A DNA stretch of 12,296 nucleotides. Source: an uncultured Clostridia bacterium. GTDB lineage: Bacteria; Bacillota; Clostridia; TANB77; CAG-508. Each line of letters starts with the position of its first letter. Position 1 is the first letter of the stretch. Shown here piece after piece: positions 1 through 7,005 of this stretch. The stretch spans positions 1-12,296 of the forward strand of contig CAKPNI010000032.1 in assembly GCA_934168355.1 (NCBI GenBank). The letters are read 5' to 3'. The notes under the pieces were generated by a model. That model was not told the origin of the DNA and searched no databases. It was given only the letters and a program-made list of their open reading frames with translations. The translations under genes and the position numbers were made by a program.

Positions 1-39
1 TATTTTAACTTTTTATGTCCTCCTGCGTGGTACGTTCAT

Positions 40-68
40 ATATTACCATCTTATTCGACATTTGTCAA
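40..68 (-). promoter_or_regulatory. Sigma-A promoter reading left out of the window
   Basis: On the minus strand a perfect -35 TTGACA (68-63) is followed after 17 bp by TAATAT (45-40, 4 of 6 matches to the -10 consensus). An AGGAGG ribosome binding site follows at 24-19, about 10 nt past the expected transcription start. No ATG, GTG or TTG occurs at a normal distance before the window ends, so the gene itself lies beyond position 1 or uses another start. The promoter sits just downstream of ylmC and indicates a separate transcript there. Confidence 0.6.
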
Positions 69-130
69 CACTTTTTTCAAACTTTTTTTGCTTTTTTTTA
101 GCTGTAATTTTCTTCCAGCTCTGTAACTAT

Positions 131-368
131 TTATATTTCAACTAAAATCAAATCTTCACCTATGCATTTTATTTTTTCCCATTCTATTATTATATCATTA
201 TTTGATGAAAAAAAGTTTAATATTTTGTTGGTTCCGCCCGGTACTATTATAGAAGTTATCTTTCCTGTTTCTAAATCGGCACATACATCTTGCACATATC
301 CGAAGTCTTTTTCCGTCTGTTATGTTTATAACTTCTTTTCTTCTAAAATCCATTCCATTATTTTGCAT
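131..368 (-). pseudogene. ylmC: Frameshifted YlmC/YmxH-family PRC-barrel sporulation protein
   Basis: A start at 368 has an AAGGAG site (381-376) 7 nt away and begins MQNNGMDFRRKEVINITDGK. The frame then breaks near 302-310. Skipping one base, either the C at 302 or one A of the A5 run at 306-312, restores a frame that reads GYVQDVCADLETGKITSII, then VPGG, and ends at a TAA at 131-133. The joined product is about 79 residues, the usual size of the clostridial YlmC/YmxH PRC-barrel family, whose hallmark is VIN..DG+RLG+V.D. The gene lies 49 nt after the sigG stop with no terminator between, the usual clostridial arrangement, so it is probably cotranscribed with sigG. It may be a real mutation, an assembly error, or a programmed +1 shift. 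The family assignment is fairly firm; the reason for the break is not known. Confidence 0.7.
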
Positions 369-376
369 ATATGTAC

Positions 377-403
377 TCCTTCAAAATATTATATTCCGAA
401 GGA
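377..403 (-). promoter_or_regulatory. Hairpin that buries the ylmC ribosome binding site
   Basis: On the minus strand TCCTTC (403-398) pairs with GAAGGA (382-377). An inner AATAT/ATATT pairing allows one long stem-loop with a small internal loop. The right arm is most of the AAGGAG Shine-Dalgarno sequence for ylmC. The hairpin lies in the short gap after the sigG stop, so ribosome access to ylmC may be limited. It has no U-tract and does not look like a terminator. The pairing is seen in the sequence; the regulatory role is inferred. Confidence 0.35.
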
Positions 404-417
404 TAAAAAATGTTACA

Positions 418-1191
418 TTAATTATATAATCTTTTTATATGATTTATGGCACTTTTTTCTAACCTTGATACCTGTGCTTGTGATATTCCTATTTCATCTG
501 CAACCTCCATTTGAGTTCTACCATCAAAAAATCTTCTTATTATAATATCTCTTTCTTTTTCATTTAATTTTTTCATAGCTTGTAAAATTGCTAAATTTTC
601 AGTCCACATTTCATCTGTATTTTTCTTGTCACTTACTTGGTCCATTATATATAGATTTTCCGTTCCATCATTATAGACAGGTTCTTGAAGTGATACAGGG
701 TCTTGAATTGCATCTAAACTAAATGCAATATCTTCTTTTTTTACGTCTAATTGTTTAGCTATTTCTTCAATTGTTGGCTCTCTTGAGTGTTCTTTATTGT
801 ATTTTTCTTTATATTGAATGACTTTATAGGCTAAATCTCTTGTGGACCTACTTACTCTTATACTATTGTTGTCTCTTAGGTATCTTTTTACCTCTCCAAT
901 AATCATCGGCACAGCATATGTTGAAAACTGCACCCCTTGTGTTATGTCGAAATTATCTATTGCTTTTATTAATCCTACACATCCTACTTGAAATAAATCA
1001 TCAGCAGATTCTCCTCTTCCTCTAAATCGTTGTATAACCGATAAAACTAGTCTTAGATTTCCATTTATAAAGTTTTTTCTCGCTTCCTCATTTCCATTTT
1101 TTATTTCTTTTATTAATTTTTCTTTTTCGCTTGCGGTTAATACAGGTAATTTGGAAGTATTTACTCCGCTTATTTCTACCTTATTAATCAC
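418..1191 (-). CDS. sigG: RNA polymerase sporulation sigma factor SigG
   Basis: This is a sigma-70 family factor of 257 residues, close to the 260 of Bacillus subtilis SigG. It directs late forespore transcription during sporulation. The N-terminus carries the SigG signature VEISGVNTSKLPVL (5-18). Region 2 includes NGNLRLVLSVIQRF (43-56), DDLFQVGCVGLIKAIDNFD (64-82) and the promoter-melting stretch FSTYAVPMIIGEVKRYLRDN (89-108). Region 3 spans roughly 112-190 and includes AIQDPVSLQEPVYNDG. Region 4 ends in a helix-turn-helix, TQMEVADEIGISQAQVSRLE (226-245). The start is GTG at 1191, chosen because AGGAGG (1203-1198) sits 6 nt upstream. A SigG-type promoter candidate precedes it and the YlmC/YmxH gene follows, both expected for this locus. 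No sigE or spoIIGA is visible, because the upstream neighbour is a divergent pseudouridine synthase. Confidence 0.96.
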   Translation of the reverse strand: MINKVEISGVNTSKLPVLTASEKEKLIKEIKNGNEEARKNFINGNLRLVLSVIQRFRGRGESADDLFQVGCVGLIKAIDNFDITQGVQFSTYAVPMIIGEVKRYLRDNNSIRVSRSTRDLAYKVIQYKEKYNKEHSREPTIEEIAKQLDVKKEDIAFSLDAIQDPVSLQEPVYNDGTENLYIMDQVSDKKNTDEMWTENLAILQAMKKLNEKERDIIIRRFFDGRTQMEVADEIGISQAQVSRLEKSAINHIKRLYN

Positions 1192-1226
1192 TTTTGACCT
1201 CCTTTTCTAATAATAATCTCTTTTAT

Positions 1227-1255
1227 TATTATTTACAGAAAGGAATTTATTATAC
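1227..1255 (-). promoter_or_regulatory. Candidate SigG-type promoter of sigG
   Basis: On the minus strand GTATA (1255-1251) matches the forespore -35 consensus GHATR. After 17 bp comes AATAATA (1233-1227), 6 of 7 matches to the SigG -10 CATWHTA. The expected start lies about 20 nt before the sigG ribosome binding site. SigG is known to transcribe its own gene, so the position makes sense. AT-rich DNA gives many partial matches, hence moderate confidence. Confidence 0.4.
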
Positions 1256-1260
1256 TTGTA

Positions 1261-1289
1261 TTGATATTTGACGTTATATGGTTTATAAT
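1261..1289 (+). promoter_or_regulatory. Sigma-A promoter of the RluA-family gene
   Basis: TTGATA (1261-1266) and a perfect TATAAT (1284-1289) are separated by 17 bp. The expected transcription start is about 1296, at or one base before the ATG at 1297. The region lies 5 bp from the -35 of the leftward sigG promoter candidate, so the two promoters are back to back. Confidence 0.75.
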
Positions 1290-1296
1290 TGTGTTT

Positions 1297-2172
1297 ATGA
1301 AAAAATTAGTTGTGAATAAAAAATATGATAATAGAAAATTAGATAAGTTTTTAAAAAATAATATTTCGAATCTTTCTAATAATTTGTTTTATAAAACTTT
1401 ACGAAAAAAAGATATCAAAATAAATGGCAAAAGAGTTTCTGAAAATGTCACAGTTTTTGAAGGAGACGAAATTCTAGTTTATATTCCAGATAATTTATTA
1501 GAAAGTAATTTAAGTTTGGATATTGTATATGAAGATAATAATATTTTATTAATTAATAAGCCATCAAATATAGAAGTTACAGGAGTTCAAAGTTTAACAG
1601 AAGTTGTCCACAAATTGTACTCATCTTGGGAATTTAAGCCTATGCCTTGTCATAGATTAGATAGGAATACTTCTGGTTTAATTTTATTTGCCAAAAATAA
1701 GCAGGCTTTAGATATTTTGTTAGAAAAATTTAAACATCATGAAATAGAAAAACACTATCTTGCTCTTGTGTATGGTATTCCTCAAAAGAAAAATGAAAGA
1801 TTAATTTCTTATCTTTTTAAAGATAGTTCTAAATCTTTGGTTTATATTTCTGATGTTCCAAAAAAGGGGTATCAAAAAATTATCACTTCTTATTCTTTAA
1901 TAGAAACTTTTGATAATAATTCTTCTCTTTTAGATGTAGAAATCGAAACAGGTAGAACTCATCAAATTCGTGCTCATTTGGCTCATATTAATTTGCCTAT
2001 TATTGGGGATGGAAAGTATGGTATAAATGAAATTAATAAAAAATTCAAAGCCAAAACTCAGAAACTTGTTAGTTATAAGTTGTTTTTTAAATTTGAAAGT
2101 GATAGTGGAATTTTAGAATATTTAAGTAAAAAAAGTTTTGAATTAAAAAGTGGAAAAAAGCTGTTATTTTAA
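1297..2172 (+). CDS. RluA-family pseudouridine synthase (RluD/RluC type)
   Basis: The product converts uridine to pseudouridine in RNA, most likely 23S rRNA by family analogy; the exact target cannot be read from sequence. Counting from ATG 1297 it has 291 residues, a normal length. An S4 RNA-binding domain covers about 12-63 (RKLDKFLKNN through INGKRV to DEILVYIP). The catalytic RluA motif HRLDRNTSGLILFAKN is at 119-134, with nucleophile Asp122. The C-terminal family motif GRTHQIRAHLAHINLPIIGD follows, then GKYG. An upstream in-frame TTG at 1261 would add 12 residues, but that TTG is the -35 box and the stretch is the promoter, so 1297 is preferred. No Shine-Dalgarno precedes 1297 and transcription should begin almost at the ATG, so the mRNA appears leaderless. 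The stop codon falls in the loop of the terminator hairpin. Confidence 0.92.
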   Translation: MKKLVVNKKYDNRKLDKFLKNNISNLSNNLFYKTLRKKDIKINGKRVSENVTVFEGDEILVYIPDNLLESNLSLDIVYEDNNILLINKPSNIEVTGVQSLTEVVHKLYSSWEFKPMPCHRLDRNTSGLILFAKNKQALDILLEKFKHHEIEKHYLALVYGIPQKKNERLISYLFKDSSKSLVYISDVPKKGYQKIITSYSLIETFDNNSSLLDVEIETGRTHQIRAHLAHINLPIIGDGKYGINEINKKFKAKTQKLVSYKLFFKFESDSGILEYLSKKSFELKSGKKLLF

Positions 2173-2187
2173 AAGTAACAGCTTTTT
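2155..2187. terminator. Strong bidirectional terminator
   Basis: A 12-bp perfect stem, AAAAAGCTGTTA (2155-2166) with TAACAGCTTTTT (2176-2187), has a 9-nt loop. It gives U-runs on both strands. It ends the pseudouridine synthase transcript and, on the other strand, the helicase–PLD transcript whose stop codon is at 2191. Confidence 0.9.
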
Positions 2188-2190
2188 ATA

Positions 2191-5100
2191 TTAATTATCT
2201 AAAACATGAAACAATCCTTCTTTAGCATAACTAATTGCATCTTTGCTTGTTGTTATAATAGTTCCCTCAATCGCTCTTGAATTTTCAGACATTTTCCCTG
2301 CATTTGATAACCAGTTGTGAGACCCCATAAACATATATATACCATCAACTATCACTGCTTTTGCATGAGTTGGAGGAGCATATATAAAATTTTCTTTTCC
2401 AAGTAAATTATATAATTTATCTATAACCCTTTTAGTTTCTTCTTTGCCTGCAAATCCAAGTGATTTAGTATTTATTATTTCATTTATTATATTCTCAGGT
2501 GTATCTGCTTTTTTTCCTTTTTTATAGCCATACATTATTTTTATTGTTGCTCCATTTTCCTTTAGCCTTTTTAATTCATTTATAAATTCATCATTTACTA
2601 CATTTTCTCTAATCCATGGTGACATTATAAATATTTCTTTTTGAGTATTTTTAAGTAGATACATAAATAAATCATAATGTTCTTTAGCATCTAAAATAAC
2701 ACCACTTTGAAATTTGCTCATTATGTACATTCCTATATTATCATTATGTACTTCTAGTTCTGGCTGAAGAATCTGTAATATTTCTTCATCAAAATTTTCT
2801 GATAGTGATGAGTTTTCTGTGTCATATAAACTATAAACTTTTCCATTTTCTCTTATATATGTTATTAATTTTGATATATAATTATCTGTTTTTTCAGCCA
2901 CATCCAAATTTCCAATATATATAAATTGTTTTTTAGCTCTTGTTACTGCAACATTTAACATATTATATTTGTTTCCTATAAATCTTACTGCATATTTTGG
3001 TTCTAATGATGCAAGTGTTGGAGAAAATATAATATAATCTTTTTCCTGTCCTTGGAAAGCATGTACTGTTCCTACTTTCACATCTGACAAACCTTCAATT
3101 TTTAATCTATTTTCTAGCAATTCTTTTTGATGTGCAAATGGTGTAACAATTGCAATTGTAGCTTCTTCTTTTCCAGTGTCATATTTTCTTATATATTTTA
3201 TAGCTTTAATACACGCTTCCATTTCAACTTTGTTTTCATTTTTTTCCTTACCATTTTTGTCTTTCGGTCTTTTTCCTCTAACATCAAGTGCTATCATATT
3301 ATTGAAAAACGGCTTTGTAAAATCATCTTCAACATTCATATTTAACTTATTTTCATATACATTTTTATTCGAAAAATCCACAATATTTTTCTCACATCTA
3401 TAGTGTTCATTTAATATGATGGTTTCATTTTCATTTAAAATATCAGTATTTTTATTTGCAATTGTTTGTATACTATTTTGTTCTATTTCTATGTCGGCAA
3501 ATTTACTTCCTAGTTCTTTCCTATTTTGTGGAAAATCTCTATTTACATTGCTGTATATTGGCTCTATTTGTTTTATATCTCCTACTATTACAGCCTTTTT
3601 CCCTCTATAAAGTGCTGATACTATATTGTGAGGCGGTATTTGTCCCGCTTCATCTATAAGCTCTAGGTCTATATATTCAGGTATTAGATGAAAACATCTC
3701 TTGCAAAAAGAATCCAATGTTGTTGTTACAACTGGAAAGCATAAAAATAGTGTATTCCATAAGTTTCTTATTCCAGTTTGTTTTTCATTATCATATATTT
3801 CTGTTGATTCATAAAAATTTTGACATATATGTATTCCTTTTTCTTCATCTGGTAAAAATAGTTTTAAATTTTGAATTATTTTTTCTTTATTTTTTACTAT
3901 ATATGCTTGGTTTAATTCCAATGCTAGTTGAAACAATTCTTGGTTTAATATATTTATTTGACTTTTACAATACATTTCTAGCAAGCTTTTGTATTCCCAA
4001 TATGTCTTTTTATTTGTTTGATTAAATTTTTCTATTAGTTCAAGTTCACTATTTTTAGTATTTACTTTCTCTTTTTCTTGTTGTAATTTTGTTGATTTTT
4101 TTATCAGTTCTTGATATGTCTTATTTACTGTATCTATTTTTTCCTCTATTTCTGTTTTTTTGTCTACATATTTTTCTAGTTGTTTGTCCTCTGTATCCTC
4201 TTCTACTTTTTTTGTTATTATTTCACTTTCAAAATCTCTTTTTTTATATATTCTATATTTTTTGAAATTAATTAATATTGTTACTATATTTCTTTTTATT
4301 TTGTTACATTCTTCTTTTTCATTTTCTATTTTCCTAATTGTATTTATTATTTGAGCCTTTTGTACATTGTATTTTTCTATATTTGATTTTATTTGTTCCA
4401 TTTTCTCATTATTTTCTTCTAAGCTCATTTTTGTCTCGCTTATCTGATTTAACAAATTATGTATTTTTTCGTTTAATTCATTTTCTTTATTTTTAGTATT
4501 TTCTTTTTCTGCTAAAAATTCTTTTTCTATTTTTTCTATATTTTCTTTACTTGTAGGTTCTATAGAATAAAAATACTGTTTTTTATTTATTATTTTTTTA
4601 ATTTTTGTTAAAAGTTGCTCATATTGTTTTACTTCTTTTATTTTTCTTTCATACTTTATTTTAGTTGCTTCAACAGCATTAATACTTTCTTTTTCATCAA
4701 TATTTTCTAATCTTGGAATAAATTCTTTATATAAAAAATCTTTAAAATCTTGAATATTATCGAACTTTCCAAGTGGCAAGCAAACTATTCCTTTATAACC
4801 TGCTAATTCTTTTAAGATTTTATTATTTTTCCTTTTGGTTCTTATGTAATTCTCTGCAATTGTTTTAAAATAGCTAATTTCCTTATTTATTTCATTACCA
4901 ACATTTTCTATAGCTTCTCCATTTTTGCTTGATACTACAATTGATTTTATTGTATCTTTATTGTTATTATACCAATTCATTTTATAATATTCATATTTTT
5001 GGTTGTAGGTTTCTAGTTTAAATTTTTCATCCCAGTTTTCTAAAATTAAATTTGCTCTTTCTACTATTTTATTTGCTATTATTTCTTTTAAAAGAGAGGT

Positions 5101-6159
5101 TTTTCCTGTTCCTGGAGGTCCTTCTACTGCAACCAAGTCATTATTATTAATAGCATTTACAATTTTATATTGTCTTTCTCCAACACCATATTTGCTCTTA
5201 TAATTTCCTCTATGCATTTTATTGTATTTTATATCGTTTATGTTTTCTTTTTGCTTACTTCCATTAAAATATTTATTTAAAAGGTTTGGTATATAATCGT
5301 CATATTCTATAAGTTTTTTTAGTAATTCAATATCTTCTTTTATGTTTTTTATAGAGTCTTCCGTTATTTCATCTAATGAAATTATGTATTCATCATTCAT
5401 TTGGTAATTCGAGTTATTTATTGATATTTGTTTTATTTTTTCTTTTGTCAAACATTCATCTACATATTCTGTTAATTTTGCATACATTAAATCTACAATG
5501 TGTTCTATATTTCCACTGTCTATCGAACTTTTTATTTCTTGACTATATTTATATATTTTTTCTTCATATTCTATTGTTACATCTGACATTTCTTTATCTA
5601 ACAATATTTTTATAATTGTATTTATTGTTATTGTATTTACATTAACATCTAATACTTTTATGTTATCATTATCTAGTTCACATTTTAATATAAATATTGG
5701 TTGCTTTTTTGCATCTTTGTTATTTTTTACAATATAGCTTATATTATGGGCATATATCCAGAATTCCTTTGATGATTTTATTTCACATAGTTGATTTGCA
5801 AAATTTTCTATTACATCTTGTGGTACCTTTTTTATTTTTTCTGATAACATTGATTTTATTCTATATGTAATTTGAGTCTGATTTGATTGTTCACCATTTA
5901 AATTGTTTAATTCTTCAATTATCAAATTTATTAGTGTTGCTTTATTTGGAGACCTTTTTCCGATAAACTTATCTGATATTTCCTTTATTTTCTCATTTTT
6001 TATTCTTTCTAATTCTTCGGACGCCAAATTTATGTCTATTTTGTTTTTCATGATATAGCTATTTTCTTTTGATGGTTTTATTTGTGATGAATTTGCTATA
6101 TTATATATTTCATATTCTAAATAGTAATTTAGTATTTTCTTTACTTGGTCTTTTTCCAT
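2191..6159 (-). CDS. mkoC: SF1 helicase–phospholipase D nuclease fusion, Mokosh type II-like
   Basis: This is a 1322-residue, probably cytoplasmic protein. Residues 1-320 match nothing I recognise. A UPF1-like/COG1112 SF1 helicase follows: Walker A GPPGTGKT (347-354), Walker B with DEAGQ (836-840), motif III VGDIKQIEP (859-867), EHYRC (918-922), motif V VGTVHAFQGQEKDYII (1029-1044) and motif VI LNVAVTRAKKQFIYIGN (1068-1084). Between motifs I and II, about 490-720 is rich in Lys and Glu and looks like a long coiled coil. The C-terminal 185 residues form a PLD nuclease with one HxK(x)4D motif, HAKAVIVD (H1265, K1267, D1272), and GSHNW (1279-1283). A COG1112-type helicase fused to a PLD domain is the described make-up of single-gene type II Mokosh anti-phage systems. 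The gene stands alone, with its own promoter and terminators on both sides. The ATG at 6159 has a GGAG 17 nt upstream and an AGG 11 nt upstream, so the ribosome binding site is poorly spaced. The domain call is firm; the defence role is inferred. Confidence 0.85.
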   Translation of the reverse strand: MEKDQVKKILNYYLEYEIYNIANSSQIKPSKENSYIMKNKIDINLASEELERIKNEKIKEISDKFIGKRSPNKATLINLIIEELNNLNGEQSNQTQITYRIKSMLSEKIKKVPQDVIENFANQLCEIKSSKEFWIYAHNISYIVKNNKDAKKQPIFILKCELDNDNIKVLDVNVNTITINTIIKILLDKEMSDVTIEYEEKIYKYSQEIKSSIDSGNIEHIVDLMYAKLTEYVDECLTKEKIKQISINNSNYQMNDEYIISLDEITEDSIKNIKEDIELLKKLIEYDDYIPNLLNKYFNGSKQKENINDIKYNKMHRGNYKSKYGVGERQYKIVNAINNNDLVAVEGPPGTGKTSLLKEIIANKIVERANLILENWDEKFKLETYNQKYEYYKMNWYNNNKDTIKSIVVSSKNGEAIENVGNEINKEISYFKTIAENYIRTKRKNNKILKELAGYKGIVCLPLGKFDNIQDFKDFLYKEFIPRLENIDEKESINAVEATKIKYERKIKEVKQYEQLLTKIKKIINKKQYFYSIEPTSKENIEKIEKEFLAEKENTKNKENELNEKIHNLLNQISETKMSLEENNEKMEQIKSNIEKYNVQKAQIINTIRKIENEKEECNKIKRNIVTILINFKKYRIYKKRDFESEIITKKVEEDTEDKQLEKYVDKKTEIEEKIDTVNKTYQELIKKSTKLQQEKEKVNTKNSELELIEKFNQTNKKTYWEYKSLLEMYCKSQINILNQELFQLALELNQAYIVKNKEKIIQNLKLFLPDEEKGIHICQNFYESTEIYDNEKQTGIRNLWNTLFLCFPVVTTTLDSFCKRCFHLIPEYIDLELIDEAGQIPPHNIVSALYRGKKAVIVGDIKQIEPIYSNVNRDFPQNRKELGSKFADIEIEQNSIQTIANKNTDILNENETIILNEHYRCEKNIVDFSNKNVYENKLNMNVEDDFTKPFFNNMIALDVRGKRPKDKNGKEKNENKVEMEACIKAIKYIRKYDTGKEEATIAIVTPFAHQKELLENRLKIEGLSDVKVGTVHAFQGQEKDYIIFSPTLASLEPKYAVRFIGNKYNMLNVAVTRAKKQFIYIGNLDVAEKTDNYISKLITYIRENGKVYSLYDTENSSLSENFDEEILQILQPELEVHNDNIGMYIMSKFQSGVILDAKEHYDLFMYLLKNTQKEIFIMSPWIRENVVNDEFINELKRLKENGATIKIMYGYKKGKKADTPENIINEIINTKSLGFAGKEETKRVIDKLYNLLGKENFIYAPPTHAKAVIVDGIYMFMGSHNWLSNAGKMSENSRAIEGTIITTSKDAISYAKEGLFHVLDN

Positions 6160-6193
6160 ATTTAATGTTACCTACTCTCCTTTATTTTTGTAT

Positions 6194-6222
6194 AATATAA
6201 CATATTTTTCTAAATTTCTCAA
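6194..6222 (-). promoter_or_regulatory. Promoter of the helicase–PLD gene
   Basis: On the minus strand TTGAGA (6222-6217) is followed after 17 bp by TATATT (6199-6194), with an extended -10 TGT immediately upstream. The expected start near 6187 leaves a leader of about 28 nt carrying AAAGGAGAG (6183-6175). The gene therefore has its own transcription unit. Confidence 0.65.
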
Positions 6223-6249
6223 TATTTAAAGTTTTTTATTAAGTATAAA

Positions 6250-6273
6250 AGAGTATCAAGCAAATGATACTCT
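6250..6273 (-). terminator. Terminator of the Nudix transcript
   Basis: A 9-bp perfect stem, AGAGTATCA (6250-6258) with TGATACTCT (6265-6273), has a 6-nt loop. On the minus strand it runs into TTTTATACTT. It separates the Nudix gene from the helicase–PLD promoter. Confidence 0.75.
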
Positions 6274-6316
6274 CAAAAATTCTTCTTTATATTTATTAAT
6301 TATAATCACTTATGGT

Positions 6317-6799
6317 TCATCTTCCTTTATTCATCTCTGAATTTTCTACCGTTATATCTCTATACTCAACTTCTTCTATATTACCATATTTTACCAAATC
6401 AACCTGCAATACTGTTTTTAATGGTTCTTGTAGATTGATTTTGTATAATTCCTTTAATGGGATTATTTCAGGGATATACTGACCTCTTGTAGAATATTCT
6501 TCACTATTAAATTCTGGACCTTTTCCAGTTCCAATTTTTCCTGATAAATATTCACACAAAAAATAATGATGTATTTCATTATTAATCTTTTGTTTATAAA
6601 GCTGTCTCACTGGTTTAACATTTATTCCTAATTCTTCTTTAATCTCTCTTTTGACTGTATCTTCACAACTTTCTCCATCTTCTATTCCTCCACCGGGAAC
6701 AACATAGTATTCTTGTCTAATTCCATTTTTTTGCTTAATTCTATGTATCAATACTAATCCATTTTTCATTACTAATAATCCTCTTGCTGTTTCTCTCAT
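6317..6799 (-). CDS. Nudix hydrolase
   Basis: The product is a 160-residue cytoplasmic enzyme expected to cleave a nucleoside diphosphate linked to another group, using divalent metal. The Nudix box is complete and fits GX5EX7REUXEEXGU: GGIEDGESCEDTVKREIKEE followed by LGI, at about residues 38-60. The N-terminal strand TARGLLVMKNGLVLIHR and the VVPGGG lead-in are typical of MutT-like proteins. The frame extends 20 codons further upstream, but the ATG at 6799 has GGAGG (6812-6808) spaced 8 nt away and gives the standard family N-terminus, so it is preferred. The substrate cannot be predicted. The gene has a perfect consensus promoter with a palindrome at the start site, suggesting strong but repressible expression, and its own terminator. 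It lies next to the helicase–PLD gene but is transcribed separately. Confidence 0.9.
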   Translation of the reverse strand: MRETARGLLVMKNGLVLIHRIKQKNGIRQEYYVVPGGGIEDGESCEDTVKREIKEELGINVKPVRQLYKQKINNEIHHYFLCEYLSGKIGTGKGPEFNSEEYSTRGQYIPEIIPLKELYKINLQEPLKTVLQVDLVKYGNIEEVEYRDITVENSEMNKGR

Positions 6800-6899
6800 T
6801 GAATTTTCCTCCATTTCTATATTTATTAACATCTGTAGCATATATTGTCTTTTCATCAACTTTCAATTCAGAAAACTCATGTTGTGAATATACAGTAGA

Positions 6900-6913
6900 C
6901 TATCATTTGATAG
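6900..6913. promoter_or_regulatory. Operator-like palindrome at the Nudix transcription start
   Basis: CTATCATTTGATAG is a perfect 6-bp inverted repeat with a 2-nt centre. It starts 2 bp after the -10 box and spans the predicted start site near 6909. That position suits a repressor that blocks a strong promoter. It could instead form a short hairpin at the 5' end of the mRNA. No regulator gene is adjacent. Confidence 0.45.
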
Positions 6914-6915
6914 CC

Positions 6916-6944
6916 ATTATATTATACGTTTCCAGTTTTGTCAA
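6916..6944 (-). promoter_or_regulatory. Perfect consensus sigma-A promoter of the Nudix gene
   Basis: On the minus strand TTGACA (6944-6939), a 17-bp spacer and TATAAT (6921-6916) match the consensus at every position. The leader to the ATG at 6799 is about 110 nt. Confidence 0.9.
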
Positions 6945-6967
6945 CCTATTATGTTTATTTCAAACAA

Positions 6968-7002
6968 AAAAGCAAAACATGATTTTTTCAAGTTTTGCTT
7001 TT
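6968..7002. terminator. Terminator after the M15 peptidase gene
   Basis: An 11-bp stem, AAAAGCAAAAC (6968-6978) with GTTTTGCTTTT (6992-7002), has a 13-nt loop. On the minus strand it ends in GCTTTTTTGTTTG, just past the peptidase stop codon at 7006. It is T-rich on the plus side too, so it may work both ways. It also insulates the Nudix promoter. Confidence 0.85.
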
Positions 7003-7005
7003 ATT

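Noticed and set aside
19..36. GCGTGGTACG on the plus strand, reminiscent of a T-box GGTGGTACCGCG.
   Set aside because: It lacks the conserved core, the upstream specifier stems and a downstream terminator; the minus-strand promoter and AGGAGG explain the region better.
100..120. Inverted repeat AGCTG/CAGCT downstream of ylmC, considered as its terminator.
   Set aside because: On the minus strand the stem is followed by an A-run rather than U, and the T-run on the plus strand precedes the stem; it does not fit an intrinsic terminator in either direction.
162..545. 127-residue plus-strand frame over ylmC and the sigG 3' end.
   Set aside because: No ribosome binding site and composition typical of the antisense of AT-rich coding DNA; it overlaps two recognisable genes on the other strand.
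1261..1296. TTG start adding 12 residues to the pseudouridine synthase.
   Set aside because: The TTG is the -35 box and the added residues are encoded by promoter DNA with no ribosome binding site.
3127..5615. Several 64-102 residue plus-strand frames opposite the helicase–PLD gene.
   Set aside because: All are rich in Phe, Leu, Ile and Ser as expected of the antisense of Lys/Glu-rich coding sequence, and none has a ribosome binding site I could see.
6800..6859. 20-residue N-terminal extension of the Nudix protein.
   Set aside because: No ribosome binding site before it, while GGAGG at 6808-6812 supports the internal ATG at 6799 and the family's normal N-terminus.
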